Notes: generated by a model from the sequence alone, not told the origin. A stretch of 64,000 nucleotides of DNA from Ereboglobus sp. (GCA_029974595.1 JARKRC010000054.1:1-64000), one strand, 5' to 3'. Shown: positions 51,126-61,129, counted from the first letter of the stretch. Numbers and translations: made by a program.

Positions 51126-52532
51126 ATGAATTCCAAGACAATGACATCCAGTAACCTGACTCGACGCCACTTCATCAAAACCGCGGCGGCGGCGACCGCC
51201 GCAGCCGCCTTCGGCGCGCCCTTCATCTCGCGCGCCTGGGCTGCAGCCGGCTCGAAATCGCCCTATTCCAACCTCGTCCCCGCCACTCGCAAAGTCCGCA
51301 TTGCCGGCATCGGCGTCGGAGGCAGGGGTTATAGCAACCTGACCGGCCTCGCCGAGGCCGGCGCTGAAATCGTCGCCCTCTGCGACGTGCATTTCGCCCA
51401 CGCCTCCCGCGCCTTTTACGAATATCCCGGCGCCGCGCGCTACACCGATTTCCGCCAGATGCTCGACGAGATGAGCGACAAGATCGACGCCGTCTTCGTC
51501 TCCACCCCCGACCACATGCACTTTCCGGCCGCGCTCATGGCGATCGAACGCGGCAAGCACGTTTACGTCGAAAAGCCCCTCACCCACACCATCGGCGAAG
51601 CGCGCATCCTGAAAGCCGCCGCCGCGAAAGCCGGCGTCGTCACCCAGATGGGCAACCAAGGCCACGCCAACGAAGGCACCCGCCTCATCAAGGAATGGAT
51701 CGAAGCCGGCGTCATCGGCACCGTGCGCGAAGTCCACAGCTGGACCAACCGCCCCGGCGTGCCCGGTCGTCCCGTCTGGCCGCAAGGCATTCCCTGGCCC
51801 GCCAAGGATACCAAGGAAAAAAAAGGCAACCCCGCCACGCTCGACTGGAACCTCTGGCTCGGCGTCGCGCCGAAACGCGAATACATCCCCAATATCGCCC
51901 CCTTCAACTGGCGCGGCTTCTGGGACTACGGCTGCGGCGCGCTCGGCGACATGGGCTGCCACATCATGGACGCCCCCTACTGGTCGCTTGACCTCGGCGG
52001 CAGCTGCAAAGTCACCGCCGATCAGGAAGGCGGCTCCGCCGTCTGCGGCCCGACAGCCTCCACAATCACGTACGATATCCCCGCCCGCGGCTCGCTCCCC
52101 CCGATCAAGTATGTCTGGTATGACGGCGGCCGCAAACCCGCCGCGCCCAAGGAACTCGGCAACGGCAAACTCGCCCAAGGCGGCACCCTCTACTACGGCG
52201 ACAAAGGCATCATGTATTCCGACAGCGACTACAGCGGCTCGGTCAAGCTCCTCCCCGAGTCACGCATGAAAGAATTCACCAACCGCCCCGCAAAGACGAT
52301 CCCCCGCGTGCCCAAGGCCAATCAGCACCTCGAATTCATCACCGCCATCCAAGGCGGCCCCAAACCCGGCTCGAACATCGTGGATTATTCCGCCGGCCTC
52401 ACCGAATTCGTCTCGCTCGGCAACCTCGCGCTGCGCACCGGCAAGGCCATCGACTGGGACGCCGCGCGCGGCGTCTGCTCCAACGCACCCGAAGCCCAGA
52501 TCCTCATCAATAAAAACTACCGCGTTTACTAA
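51126..52532 (+). CDS. Gfo/Idh/MocA family oxidoreductase with Tat signal
   Basis: In this 468-residue protein the twin-arginine region is TRRHFIKTAAAATAAAAFGA. The nucleotide-binding domain follows: VRIAGIGVGGRGYSNLTGLA, STPDHMHFPAALMAIERGKH and VYVEKPLTHTIGEARILK, with the EKP motif. The C-terminal substrate domain has GALGDMGCHIMDAPYWSL. Enzymes of this type oxidise or isomerise sugars at C3 with a tightly held NAD(P). Tat export implies that the folded, cofactor-loaded enzyme acts in the periplasm. The start may be the ATG at 51141 (MTSSNLTRRHF). It lies 38 bases after the DUF1080 gene and 6 before the next, so one operon. Confidence 0.9.
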   Translation: MNSKTMTSSNLTRRHFIKTAAAATAAAAFGAPFISRAWAAAGSKSPYSNLVPATRKVRIAGIGVGGRGYSNLTGLAEAGAEIVALCDVHFAHASRAFYEYPGAARYTDFRQMLDEMSDKIDAVFVSTPDHMHFPAALMAIERGKHVYVEKPLTHTIGEARILKAAAAKAGVVTQMGNQGHANEGTRLIKEWIEAGVIGTVREVHSWTNRPGVPGRPVWPQGIPWPAKDTKEKKGNPATLDWNLWLGVAPKREYIPNIAPFNWRGFWDYGCGALGDMGCHIMDAPYWSLDLGGSCKVTADQEGGSAVCGPTASTITYDIPARGSLPPIKYVWYDGGRKPAAPKELGNGKLAQGGTLYYGDKGIMYSDSDYSGSVKLLPESRMKEFTNRPAKTIPRVPKANQHLEFITAIQGGPKPGSNIVDYSAGLTEFVSLGNLALRTGKAIDWDAARGVCSNAPEAQILINKNYRVY

Positions 52533-52538
52533 ACCTAC

Positions 52539-54080
52539 ATGCGCATCATGAAAAACACCCTTATCGCAGCCCTCGCCCTTGTCGCCGGCACGTTCGCCAT
52601 CGCCGCGCCCGCGCCCGACATCGAGCTCGGCCTCCAAGCCTACACCTTCCGCCAAATCACGCTCGCCGAGACGCTTGACCGCGCCGTCGCGATGAAAATC
52701 AAGAACATCCAGGCCTACGGCGGACAAAAAATCTCCGCCAAGGTCGATGAAAAATTCGGCCATAACATGAGCGATGCCGCCAAGGCCGAGGTTCGCGCCC
52801 TCTTCAAGGCGCGCAACCTCAACCTCACCAGCTACGGCGTCGTCACCGGCAAGAGCGAGGACGACTGGCGCAAAATCTTCGCCTTCGCCAAGGAAATGGG
52901 CCTGCGCGACATCGCCACCGAGCCGCCCCTCGACAAATGGCCCGAAATCCTTCCCAAACTCGCCGCCCTCTCCAAGGAATACGGCATTCCCGTCGGCCTT
53001 CACAACCACGCCGCCACCACCATCTCCCCGGAAAAATTCAAGGAACTCGACACGCTCGATCCCGAGAAAACCATCGGCCTCTATGCCGACACCGGCCACA
53101 TGGTCCGCGCCGGCTACGACCCCATCGCACTCCTCAAAACCTACAAAGGCCGCATCCTCGCCCTCCACTTCAAGGACCTTACAGAACGCGGCGTGAAAGC
53201 CGCCAAGGACATGCCTTGGGGTACCGGCGCCTGCGACGCCCATCTCCAAGTCCTCGAACTCCGCCGCCAGGGCTTCAAGGGCATCGCCTACATGGAATAT
53301 GAAAACAAAGTCCCCCAGGATATTTCCCAAGCCCAACTCGACGTCGAAACCGCTGCCTGCGCCGACTGGTTTCCCCGCGCCGTCGCCGCCGGGGAAGCCG
53401 ACCTCGTCGCCGGCCGCGTCCTCCCCTACGGCTACGTCGCCGAGAAAGACGCCTCCAAGACATGGGCCGGCAAAAACGCCTCCAACGCCAAGCGCTGGGA
53501 CGCCCCCCAGCCCCTCTTCGCAAAAGACCTCTCCAACGCCGACTTCAAAGCCGGCTCCTGGGAATACAAGAACGGCGTCCTCACCGCCAAGGGCGGCGAC
53601 AATATCTGGACAAAAGAAAACTACGGCGACTTCGCCCTGAACCTCGATTTCCGCTGCGAGGAAAAAACCGACAGCGGCATCCTCCTGCGCTGCAGCGACA
53701 CCGCCGCCTGGGTACAAAACACCATCGAGGTGCAGATCAGCCAGAACGAGCGCGCCAACGACAGGCACAACACCGGCGGCATCTTCGATGTCCTCGCGCC
53801 CAACCGCGCCGTCGAGATCGAACCCGGCAAATGGCATCACCTCACCATCACCGTCCAAGGCCCGAAGATCCAAGTCGTCCTCGACGGCGAGCGTCTGGTC
53901 AACGACGACCTCGCCAAATGGAAGGAAGCCGGCAAAAACCCGAACGGCACGAAGAACAAATTCAAGAAAGCCATGGCTGAAATGGCCCGCGAAGGCCGCA
54001 TCGGCCTGCAAGGCAGCAAGACGATCTCCTTCCGCAACATCGTCGTGGATCGCATCGACCCCGCGACGCTCAAAAAGTGA
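52539..54080 (+). CDS. Sugar isomerase/epimerase domain fused to DUF1080 domain
   Basis: The 513-residue exported protein has signal peptide LIAALALVAGTFAIAAPA. Residues about 25-280 form an AP-endonuclease-2-like TIM barrel with LGLQAYTFRQITLAETLDRA, VGLHNHAATTISPEKF, GLYADTGHMVRAGYDPIALL and ALHFKDLTERG, carrying the metal-binding His, Asp and Glu. Residues about 320-510 form a DUF1080 domain with NLDFRCEEKTDSGILLRCSD, VQISQNERANDRHNTGGIFD and ISFRNIVVDRI. The fusion puts isomerisation and 3-keto-sugar chemistry in one protein. A strong terminator lies at 54112-54146. Confidence 0.85.
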   Translation: MRIMKNTLIAALALVAGTFAIAAPAPDIELGLQAYTFRQITLAETLDRAVAMKIKNIQAYGGQKISAKVDEKFGHNMSDAAKAEVRALFKARNLNLTSYGVVTGKSEDDWRKIFAFAKEMGLRDIATEPPLDKWPEILPKLAALSKEYGIPVGLHNHAATTISPEKFKELDTLDPEKTIGLYADTGHMVRAGYDPIALLKTYKGRILALHFKDLTERGVKAAKDMPWGTGACDAHLQVLELRRQGFKGIAYMEYENKVPQDISQAQLDVETAACADWFPRAVAAGEADLVAGRVLPYGYVAEKDASKTWAGKNASNAKRWDAPQPLFAKDLSNADFKAGSWEYKNGVLTAKGGDNIWTKENYGDFALNLDFRCEEKTDSGILLRCSDTAAWVQNTIEVQISQNERANDRHNTGGIFDVLAPNRAVEIEPGKWHHLTITVQGPKIQVVLDGERLVNDDLAKWKEAGKNPNGTKNKFKKAMAEMAREGRIGLQGSKTISFRNIVVDRIDPATLKK

Positions 54081-54111
54081 TCGCAACCGGATAAAACTTC
54101 CAATCCGACGC

Positions 54112-54146
54112 AAAGAGGCGGCTGTTTCAGCCGTCTCTTTTTTTTT
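54112..54146 (+). terminator. Rho-independent terminator after the 3-keto-sugar operon
   Basis: The stem AAAGAGGCGGCTG pairs with CAGCCGTCTCTTT (one G-T pair) around the loop TTT, followed by a run of at least six T. Confidence 0.88.
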
Positions 54147-54149
54147 GAC

Positions 54150-54180
54150 AAAAAACTCCGGAAACGCGCGGCGTTTCCGG
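54150..54180 (-). terminator. Terminator of the tRNA-Phe unit
   Basis: On the minus strand the perfect 10-base stem CCGGAAACGC/GCGTTTCCGG with loop CGC is followed by AGTTTTTTG. It lies 10 bases past the end of tRNA-Phe, back to back with the plus-strand terminator. Confidence 0.8.
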
Positions 54181-54189
54181 GGTTGAAAG

Positions 54190-54265
<76 letters not shown>

Positions 54266-54385
54266 ATTTCACGCTTCCCGAAGGAAGGGGTGCAAAACGG
54301 AAGGGAAAAGGGACACCGGCTCAAGACAAATTTTTGCCATCCTAAAATTTATCATTTTCGGATGGCATTTGTCCTGAAACGGCAC

Positions 54386-56026
54386 TCAAAACGCCTTTCC
54401 GTCGGCCTTCGTTCCGCAGAGGCTTACCTGAATGCCCAGCTCCGCCGCGAGCGCGGCCTTGGCATACATGGCGAGGTCGGCTTCCTTCGCGTTCTTGGCG
54501 TAGGCCACCTGGATGTGGTTCGCCTTGTGGCGGCCCATCATCTGGTCACGGCTCACGCCGTAAGTGACGGCGTGCATGATCGGCCATACATTCGAGGTGG
54601 CGTCCCAGCGGCGCTGCGTTTCTTCCGCGGGCAACTCGACGACCTTGGCGCGGCCAAGGTCCATCTTGAGCCTGCCGCCTTCGACAAAGACGCGGCTCCA
54701 AACGATTTCGCCGGGCTTGGCAATGCCGCGCAACGTCGAACCGCCGAGCCGGAAATACCATTTGCTCTGCCGGTGTCCGTCGCTGCCCGCCCAGCCGCCG
54801 ATGTGATGCTCCGCGGGAGCCGCGCCGGAAATGAGGCACACCCAGATGTAGTCCTTGACCGTGCCGCTCGCGTCCCAGTCGCCCCAGCGCAAATCGTGCA
54901 GCGTGTTTTCCACGGGCTGGCCGAGCGCCTTGTGGACGCGATACGTCATGAGGCCGTCGATGCCGGCACACTCGTCAACCTCGTTGAAATGCGGAATCGG
55001 CTCGCCGGCGCGAATGACTTTTCCGGCAGCGTTTTTGACGGGCGGACGGTCGGAGTTGTTGAGTGTGCCCTCGACGAGGTCGGAGGCGGGCATGAGGTCT
55101 TTGAGTCCTTGCTGGTATTGGATGCCGATGGCATCGCAGCCGAACTCGTCGGCGATGCGGCAGGCGGCGACATACATTTTGCACTGCCAGAGCACCTGAT
55201 TTTCGGTGAGTTCGTTTTCCTCGTCCGTGCCGAGGTGGAACGTGAAGCCTTTTTTCTTATACCACTCGAACACGTCGCGCGCCTCGGCGTCGCTCACTTG
55301 CGTCGCGCCGTAGTAGAGGGCGGATTGCGAAAGGCGCTCCTTGTAGATGCCGGCCGGGAAGAGAAGCTCGTCGGGGATGATGGCGTTATACATGCCCATG
55401 CAGCCTTCGTCGAAGACGCCGATGATGGCTTTTTTGGCGCGGAATTCGGCGGCGAGTTTTTTGGCGAGGGCTTTCGCCTTCGCGGGCACGGCGCATTTTG
55501 CGAGCGCCTTGACGTGGTTCGTCCGGTGCTTCGTGACGTCGGTCGCGAGCCATTCCCGGAGGTGCGAAAGGAAATAATCGTCGTCGAAATTTTCGCTCCA
55601 GAGCGTGGAATATTTTTTGCCGGCCTTGGTGAGGCCGCCATTGAGATTGAGCATTCCGACGAGGCCGGGCCACTGGCCCGACCAGTTGGCGACGGTGAGG
55701 ATCGGCCCCTGGTGCGAGATCAGGCCGGGGAGCACATGGTGTGAATACTGCCAGACCGCCTCGGCGACGATGATCGGCGCCTTCGGGTCGATCTTGGCGA
55801 AAATCTCCATGCCTTCCTTTTGCGAGGCGATGAAGCCGTGCTTGAGGGCGGGTTTGTAGGGATGCGCGCGGACGAGCTTGCAGCCGAGTTTGGCAAGGCA
55901 GGCGGCTAGCTGTTTTTCCATCGCGGCCTGCGCGGGCCAGCAGGTTTCGTTGGCAGACTGCCGGAGATCGCCGGAGGCGACGAGGAGGACGGTTTTCCTG
56001 TTTTTGGATGAGGCGGATTTTTTCAT
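54386..56026 (-). CDS. L-fucose/D-arabinose isomerase-like protein
   Basis: The 546-residue cytoplasmic protein begins [20 protein letters not shown]. Features recalling the L-fucose/L-arabinose isomerase fold are [60 protein letters not shown] and the acidic residues around [19 protein letters not shown]-fucose isomerases also convert D-arabinose to D-ribulose. The match to a named subgroup is by overall pattern, not a search. It has its own leader (56027-56073), which resembles that of the GH172 operon, and so is probably controlled together with it. Confidence 0.7.
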   Translation of the reverse strand: MKKSASSKNRKTVLLVASGDLRQSANETCWPAQAAMEKQLAACLAKLGCKLVRAHPYKPALKHGFIASQKEGMEIFAKIDPKAPIIVAEAVWQYSHHVLPGLISHQGPILTVANWSGQWPGLVGMLNLNGGLTKAGKKYSTLWSENFDDDYFLSHLREWLATDVTKHRTNHVKALAKCAVPAKAKALAKKLAAEFRAKKAIIGVFDEGCMGMYNAIIPDELLFPAGIYKERLSQSALYYGATQVSDAEARDVFEWYKKKGFTFHLGTDEENELTENQVLWQCKMYVAACRIADEFGCDAIGIQYQQGLKDLMPASDLVEGTLNNSDRPPVKNAAGKVIRAGEPIPHFNEVDECAGIDGLMTYRVHKALGQPVENTLHDLRWGDWDASGTVKDYIWVCLISGAAPAEHHIGGWAGSDGHRQSKWYFRLGGSTLRGIAKPGEIVWSRVFVEGGRLKMDLGRAKVVELPAEETQRRWDATSNVWPIMHAVTYGVSRDQMMGRHKANHIQVAYAKNAKEADLAMYAKAALAAELGIQVSLCGTKADGKAF

Positions 56027-56073
56027 AGGGATCGGGAGGTTTGTTTAAGAAGGATGGATAAAATTAGCAAAAT
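56027..56073 (-). promoter_or_regulatory. Shared leader motif upstream of the isomerase-like gene
   Basis: The sequence holds GATCGGGAGG next to the start codon and GGATGGATAAAATTAGCAAA further up (plus-strand reading). Both parts recur in the same order and spacing at 60973-61019. The consensus of the distal part is GGATNGATANAATTNGCAAA, with 3 differences in 21 bases between the two sites. Confidence 0.65.
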
Positions 56074-56118
56074 GTGTTTCGAATTTGATATGTTGGTCTC
56101 GCGACTTCGTAGCCAGAC

Positions 56119-57048
56119 TTACTCCTGTGTGAACGAGCGTCCGCTGAGTGTGATTTCCTTGGGCACTTTTTCTCCGGCCAGGATTTTGACCGCATTTTCA
56201 ATCGCCTCAGCGCCGCCGGTGGGATATTCAAACGATGCCTGAAGGACTCCCTGCCTCACGTATGCCTGGCCTTCCTGCATCAGACCGTCGATGCCCACAA
56301 AAACGATGTCCTTCTCGCGCCCCGCCGCTTTTGCGGCCAGATACGCGCCGTGCGCCGCCGGGTCGTTGTGCGCATAAACAATGTCAATCTCGCGATGCAC
56401 CGCCAGCGCCGACTCCATCTCGCGGCGCGCCTCCGGTTCGAGCCACTTCGTGTCGGCCTCAAATATGATTTCAACAGGCGCATCTTTTATTCCCGCAAGA
56501 AATCCCAAGTGGCGGTCCAGCGCGGGTGTTGAGGTCATCAATCCCTTAAGTTCGACAATCCGCGCTTTGCCTCCCTGCTTGACGCGCGACAGATTGGCGG
56601 CGTGTCTGGCGATCCATTCGCCGGCATTTTTGCCGATGAGTTTGTTGTCCGCGCCGATGAACTGCGTGAACCTGTTTCCGAGCACGCGGCGGTCGAGCAC
56701 GATCACCGGAATGCCCTGACGGAACGCGGCGGTGACAGGAGGCGTGAGCGGCGCGGCCTCCTTGGGGGAAACGATGATCAGGTCAACATCGGCGTTGATG
56801 AACTCCTCGATTTGCGCGCGTTGCTTGAGGGTGTCGTTTTGCGCATCCTTGAAAATGACAGTGAGCGACGGATGCGACTCGGCGGCTTTTCTGATGTCGG
56901 CGTTCATTTGCACGCGCCATGGCTCGCCAAGGTTGCACTGGCTCATGCCGATCACATATTTCTTGCCTTTTTTGGGAGCGGCGGCGTTTGCGACGAACGG
57001 TATCATCGAGGCCGCGAGGACGATGAGGATGGTGATAGTTTTTTTCAT
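56119..57048 (-). CDS. Ribose-type ABC transporter substrate-binding protein
   Basis: The 309-residue protein has a signal peptide (ITILIVLAASMIPFVANA). The type I periplasmic-binding fold is shown by KYVIGMSQCNLGEPWRVQMN, INADVDLIIVSPKEAAPLTP, GIPVIVLDRRVLGNRFTQFI, ALAVHREIDIVYAHNDPAAH and FVGIDGLMQEGQAYVRQG. Such proteins deliver pentoses, hexoses or furanosides to the RbsC-type permease. The binding-pocket residues do not settle the ligand. It is the last gene of the minus-strand operon GH172-ATPase-permease-binding protein. Confidence 0.92.
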   Translation of the reverse strand: MKKTITILIVLAASMIPFVANAAAPKKGKKYVIGMSQCNLGEPWRVQMNADIRKAAESHPSLTVIFKDAQNDTLKQRAQIEEFINADVDLIIVSPKEAAPLTPPVTAAFRQGIPVIVLDRRVLGNRFTQFIGADNKLIGKNAGEWIARHAANLSRVKQGGKARIVELKGLMTSTPALDRHLGFLAGIKDAPVEIIFEADTKWLEPEARREMESALAVHREIDIVYAHNDPAAHGAYLAAKAAGREKDIVFVGIDGLMQEGQAYVRQGVLQASFEYPTGGAEAIENAVKILAGEKVPKEITLSGRSFTQE

Positions 57049-57089
57049 GGAAACCGGTTGTTAAAAAGTGTTTTTGGAGGAAAGACCTG

Positions 57090-58079
57090 TCATGCTTCCT
57101 TGCGGCGTTGCAGGAGGACGGCGGCGATAATGATCACACCGGTGAGCATGAGCCGTCCCGATTCAGGAACGGCGTTTATACTAAGGATTTTTTCAAGGTA
57201 GCCGATGGTGAGCGCGCCCATGAGGGTCAGGCCAATGCCACCGCGTCCTCCTGTCAGGCTGTTTCCGCCAATGACCGCGATTGCGATGGCCGTGAGCTCA
57301 TACGAAACGCCAGATTCGGGATCGCCCTGCCGCTCCTGCACTGTCTGGCAAATGCCCGCCACCGCGGAGAAGAAACCGCCCATTCCGTAGGCGAGCAGAC
57401 GCGCGCCCACAGTGGGCACGCCGGAAAGCCGGGCGGCGGCCTCGTTGCCACCGGTCGCATAGAGGTAGCGTCCGTAGCGCAGCTTGCAAAGCACGAACCA
57501 AGTGATCACGAGGCAACCGATAAACACGAGTGTAACCGCCGAGATGTTTCCGCCGAGCAGACGGGCGTCCAGCCAGTCAAAAATCGGCGGCAAATCCACG
57601 TAGGAATAAGAACCGTCGGGCTGTTGCACGGCGCTGGAAATTTTTTGCCCGCCCGACAACCATTTCGCCAGTCCGCGCGCGAAAACCATCATTGAGAGCG
57701 TAGCGACAAAAGGCTGGAAGCGCCAGCGGGTGACGAGTGTGCCGGAGACAAGACCGCATGCGACACCTGCGCCCAGCACGATGGGCAGCACGGCGAGAAG
57801 CGGCAGCCCAAGGTGGATGGAAAGCATGGCGAAGAGAACCGCGCTGAACCCGAGCACGCTGCCCACGGCCAGATCGATGCCGCCGGTGATGATGACGAGC
57901 GTCATACCGCACGCGAGTATGCCATATACGGAAACCTGCCGCAGCATGTCGCGGTGCGTGCTCCAGCGGCCAAAGGCCCCGTCCGCATTAAAGATGCAGC
58001 CGACGGCAAAAATAAGCACAAGGGCAAACAGGGCGCGAACCCACGGTTTGGAAAAACAGGAACTGAGAAAAAGTTTCAT
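57090..58079 (-). CDS. Ribose-type ABC transporter permease
   Basis: The 329-residue protein has about eight to ten membrane helices with the BPD_transp_2 pattern: GILACGMTLVIITGGIDLAV, GSVLGFSAVLFAMLS, YATGGNEAAARLSGVPTVG and ELTAIAIAVIGGNSLTGGRG. The EAA-like loop for the ATPase is the GGNEAAARLSGV stretch. It is encoded 14 bases after the ATPase gene and 41 before the binding-protein gene. Confidence 0.93.
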   Translation of the reverse strand: MKLFLSSCFSKPWVRALFALVLIFAVGCIFNADGAFGRWSTHRDMLRQVSVYGILACGMTLVIITGGIDLAVGSVLGFSAVLFAMLSIHLGLPLLAVLPIVLGAGVACGLVSGTLVTRWRFQPFVATLSMMVFARGLAKWLSGGQKISSAVQQPDGSYSYVDLPPIFDWLDARLLGGNISAVTLVFIGCLVITWFVLCKLRYGRYLYATGGNEAAARLSGVPTVGARLLAYGMGGFFSAVAGICQTVQERQGDPESGVSYELTAIAIAVIGGNSLTGGRGGIGLTLMGALTIGYLEKILSINAVPESGRLMLTGVIIIAAVLLQRRKEA

Positions 58080-58093
58080 GCAGGGAAAGTTTG

Positions 58094-59662
58094 TCAGACG
58101 GTTGAAGCGCCCATGGCGACGGCGAGAATCTTTTCGGGATCGGCCTCGGCGCGTGAAAACCCGGCGGTGATTTCGCCGCGATGCATCACGAGAATGCGAT
58201 CACAGAGGCGAAGCACCTCCGGCATCTCGGTCGAAAGCATGAGGATGGCAACGCCCCGCGCCGTCCATTCGTTTATCATTTCGTAGATTTCGTGCTTGGC
58301 CCCGATATCGATACCGCGGGTCGGCTCCTCCATCAGGAGCACGCGCGGGCCGGTGTTCATCCATTTGGCAAGGACGACTTTTTGCTGGTTGCCGCCGGAG
58401 AGCGCGGAGACGGGTTGTTCGATCGAGTGAACGCGTATCCCGAAATCGGATACGTTTTTAACCGCGATGTTACGCTCCCGTTTTTTGTCAACCAAACCGT
58501 GATCTGACAGGCGAGGAAGCGCGGCGAGCGTGAGATTGTCCTGCACGCTCAAATCCAAAATGAGGCCGGTGCCCTTGCGGTCGCCTGTCAGAAGCGCCAC
58601 GCCACGGGCGATGGCGTCATGCGGGCTGGCGGGTTTGCAGGCGGCGTTTCCGGCAAGGGAGACTGTGCCTTCGCACACGGGGCCGTAGGCGCCGAACAGC
58701 CCTTGCAATAATTCAGACGCGCCCGAGCCTTGCAACCCGGCAAGCCCGACAATTTCGCCGGCGCGAACAGTGAAACTTGCCTTATGCACGCGAGGGGGAC
58801 GTCCGGGCGAGGAGGGCGGCACGGTGAAATCCTTCACACTGAGCGCCGGCACTGCCGATTCGGGAGGCGCGGCGCGCGGCGGAGCAAAGCCGTCGAGATC
58901 GCGTCCGATCATCCAGCGCAGTAGCACGGGCTGGGGACAGCCGGCCCTTGGCGCGGTGCCGACGAGCCTGCCGTCGCGCAGGACGGTGATGCGATCGGCA
59001 ATCCGGTAGATTTCCTCCATTTTGTGCGAGATGTAAACGATGGCACAACCACGCGCCCGGAGCGATTCGATGAGAACAAAAAGCCGCTCGACCTCGGTGG
59101 AGTTAAGCGCGCTGGTGGGTTCATCCATCACGATCACACGCGCGTCGAGGCTGAGCGCCTTGGCAATCTCGATACGGTTTTTGATGGCGAGGGAAAATTC
59201 CTCGACGTTGCGATCGAGATCGGCGGCAGTGAAGGCGAGGTCCAGTTGCGCGCACAGGTCGAACGCTCGTCGTGTGAGTTGCGATCGGTCAAGGAGCGGG
59301 CCGCGCGAAGGCTCGTGGCCGAGAAAAATATTCTCGGCTACGCTCATGCTTTCAACGAGCGACATTTCCTGGTGAATGACGGAGATGCCGCTGTGGCTGG
59401 CATCGTGCGGATTGTTGAAGCGCGTGGGCTTGCCCCCGACCATGACCATGCCGTCGTAATCGGTGTGAATACCGGCGAGGATTTTTATAAGCGTGCTTTT
59501 GCCCGCGCCGTTTTCACCGGCGAGGACATGCACCTCGCCAGGAAACAAATCCATCGACACATCATCGAGCACACGATGCGCGCCGAAGGATTTGCCGATG
59601 CCGGTCAGCTTTACCGAGGGCGCGAGTGCGGCGGGTTCAACAAAGCCTTCGATCTCGTGCAT
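58094..59662 (-). CDS. Sugar ABC transporter ATPase (two-domain, RbsA type)
   Basis: The 522-residue protein has two ABC domains. The first has Walker A GENGAGKST and Walker B VIVMDEPTSALNSTE, with the signature region in EEFSLAIKNRIEIAKAL. The second has GLAGLQGSGASELLQGLFGA in place of a normal Walker A, signature ALSGGNQQKVVLAKWM and Walker B VLLMEEPTRGIDIGAKHEIY. That asymmetry is normal for the CUT2 sugar importers. It energises the RbsC-type permease encoded next. Confidence 0.94.
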   Translation of the reverse strand: MHEIEGFVEPAALAPSVKLTGIGKSFGAHRVLDDVSMDLFPGEVHVLAGENGAGKSTLIKILAGIHTDYDGMVMVGGKPTRFNNPHDASHSGISVIHQEMSLVESMSVAENIFLGHEPSRGPLLDRSQLTRRAFDLCAQLDLAFTAADLDRNVEEFSLAIKNRIEIAKALSLDARVIVMDEPTSALNSTEVERLFVLIESLRARGCAIVYISHKMEEIYRIADRITVLRDGRLVGTAPRAGCPQPVLLRWMIGRDLDGFAPPRAAPPESAVPALSVKDFTVPPSSPGRPPRVHKASFTVRAGEIVGLAGLQGSGASELLQGLFGAYGPVCEGTVSLAGNAACKPASPHDAIARGVALLTGDRKGTGLILDLSVQDNLTLAALPRLSDHGLVDKKRERNIAVKNVSDFGIRVHSIEQPVSALSGGNQQKVVLAKWMNTGPRVLLMEEPTRGIDIGAKHEIYEMINEWTARGVAILMLSTEMPEVLRLCDRILVMHRGEITAGFSRAEADPEKILAVAMGASTV

Positions 59663-59685
59663 GGGCGTTCGCGCGGGTATGGGTT

Positions 59686-60972
59686 TCAGTTGACTTCAAG
59701 TTCGTCCTTCGAGGGGAGTTTCGGAAACGGCGTGTGCGGCTCGACTTGATACCAGAAGGCCACGGAGGCGATGTCGGATTTTTGCGGCAGATACCGCCGT
59801 CCGCTGCGCCAGCCCAAGTCTTGCATTGTGATTTTCAAATCCTTCGTGAACCGCACCGGATCGGTGATGTGCCAGCGATACAGGCCGAAGCGCTGCTGCG
59901 ATTTATACAGGCCGTCGGGCCTTATGACCTGCGAAAGCCCGGCGTAGGCCGTGGTGAAGACCTCGTATTTTTTCTCGGCCTTGTTCTCAAAATTATACGA
60001 GCCGCAGAAATAATCCTCGGTTCCCGTGCCACAGATGGTGGGATGCTCCTTGTCGCCGTCCATGAAAAATTTGATTTCACCCTCGCCCCACCAGCCGTTG
60101 TTGTTCACGCCCCAAGCCATGTAGACGCCGACGTAATGGCCCCGGCCCTTGACGCCGTCGAGGATTGTGTAGTCGGAGGTCATGTTCGGATTTGTGCGGC
60201 GAAATTGCGCGTGAAAATACGCAGCATCATCCGGCACCTTCGTGAGCGCGTAATCAATTTGATAATAGAGCCGCATTTCCGACGCATCCAGATTCTCCAT
60301 GGTAATGCGGCATTTTTTGCGAAATGGCATGGTCCAGTAACAATTAAAAGCGCTACCGGGGTTCACGCACACAGCCAGGGAGGAGAGCGGCGCATATTGG
60401 CCCCATCCCATTGCAAAAAAATCACCCACGGGGCATTCAACCGAAGGCTCGGTTTCATCATCCCAATAGATGCGGATGATCGAAAAACGCCAGTTGCCGG
60501 TGGGCGTCATCCAGATGTGCTGGATGGCGCCCGGGCCATCGATTTCGGCAAGCGTGAAAGTCTGCCCGGATTTGATCCTGACAAATGGATTGACCTTCCA
60601 GCCCTTGCCAAGATCGCGCGCGGCCTGATGGGCGTTGGCGGTATTGGGCTTGTCCTTGTCGGCTGGATCGGCCTTTGCCCCGCCGCCTTTTTCCCCGGTA
60701 AAGTTTTCCGGACTGATGGAACGCGTCCTAGCCTCGGAAAGCAGGTGAAGGTTGCTCATATTGACACCGATCCCATCGAACGGTCCGGCGCTGTTCCTCG
60801 CCGTGAGCGGAAGGGGCGAGAACAAAAACGTCACCGCCAATGCGGGTAGCAATAGCGGGCATGACGTCTTGAGGAATGTGATGAGGAAATGGAGGATGCG
60901 TAGTTTCATGGGTTTGGTTTTAGCAGAAGGAAACGAAGATCGCCGAAGATGGAAGGGGAAGAGGGTTTTCAT
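59686..60972 (-). CDS. GH172/DUF2961 family exported glycosidase
   Basis: The product has 428 residues from the ATG at 60970-60972. A second ATG at 60907-60909 gives MKLRILHFLITFLK directly in front of the signal peptide (LLLPALAVTFLFSPLPLTA) and is an alternative. The DUF2961 core is clear: FTLAEIDGPGAIQHIWMTPT, IIRIYWDDETEPSVECPVGD, FFAMGWGQYAPLSSLAVCVN and the hallmark CGTGTEDYFCGSYNF with its acidic residue. GH172 members act on alpha-D-fructofuranosides or alpha-D-arabinofuranosides. It heads an operon with a CUT2 transporter and is divergent from an AraC-type regulator. Confidence 0.88.
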   Translation of the reverse strand: MKTLFPFHLRRSSFPSAKTKPMKLRILHFLITFLKTSCPLLLPALAVTFLFSPLPLTARNSAGPFDGIGVNMSNLHLLSEARTRSISPENFTGEKGGGAKADPADKDKPNTANAHQAARDLGKGWKVNPFVRIKSGQTFTLAEIDGPGAIQHIWMTPTGNWRFSIIRIYWDDETEPSVECPVGDFFAMGWGQYAPLSSLAVCVNPGSAFNCYWTMPFRKKCRITMENLDASEMRLYYQIDYALTKVPDDAAYFHAQFRRTNPNMTSDYTILDGVKGRGHYVGVYMAWGVNNNGWWGEGEIKFFMDGDKEHPTICGTGTEDYFCGSYNFENKAEKKYEVFTTAYAGLSQVIRPDGLYKSQQRFGLYRWHITDPVRFTKDLKITMQDLGWRSGRRYLPQKSDIASVAFWYQVEPHTPFPKLPSKDELEVN

Positions 60973-61019
60973 CAGAATCGGGAGGATGGAATTAAAAAGG
61001 ATAGATAGAATTGGCAAAA
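60973..61019 (-). promoter_or_regulatory. Shared leader motif upstream of the GH172 operon
   Basis: The sequence holds AATCGGGAGG next to the start codon and GGATAGATAGAATTGGCAAA further up (plus-strand reading), aligning with 56027-56073. It lies in the divergent region between the GH172 gene and the AraC-type regulator. It is a candidate binding site for that regulator. Confidence 0.65.
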
Positions 61020-61129
61020 AACATACTAGATTGCCAGTCTATCATCATGCAGATAACGCGCATCGATATGGACAAAATTGGCGCATTTTTGATTGTCTGC
61101 TTGAACATGTGGAAACATTGTCTTCGATT

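Noticed and set aside
54335-54367. Stem-loop TGCCATCC/GGATGGCA downstream of the isomerase-like gene
   Set aside because: The loop is long and no proper T run follows on the minus strand, so it was not called a terminator.
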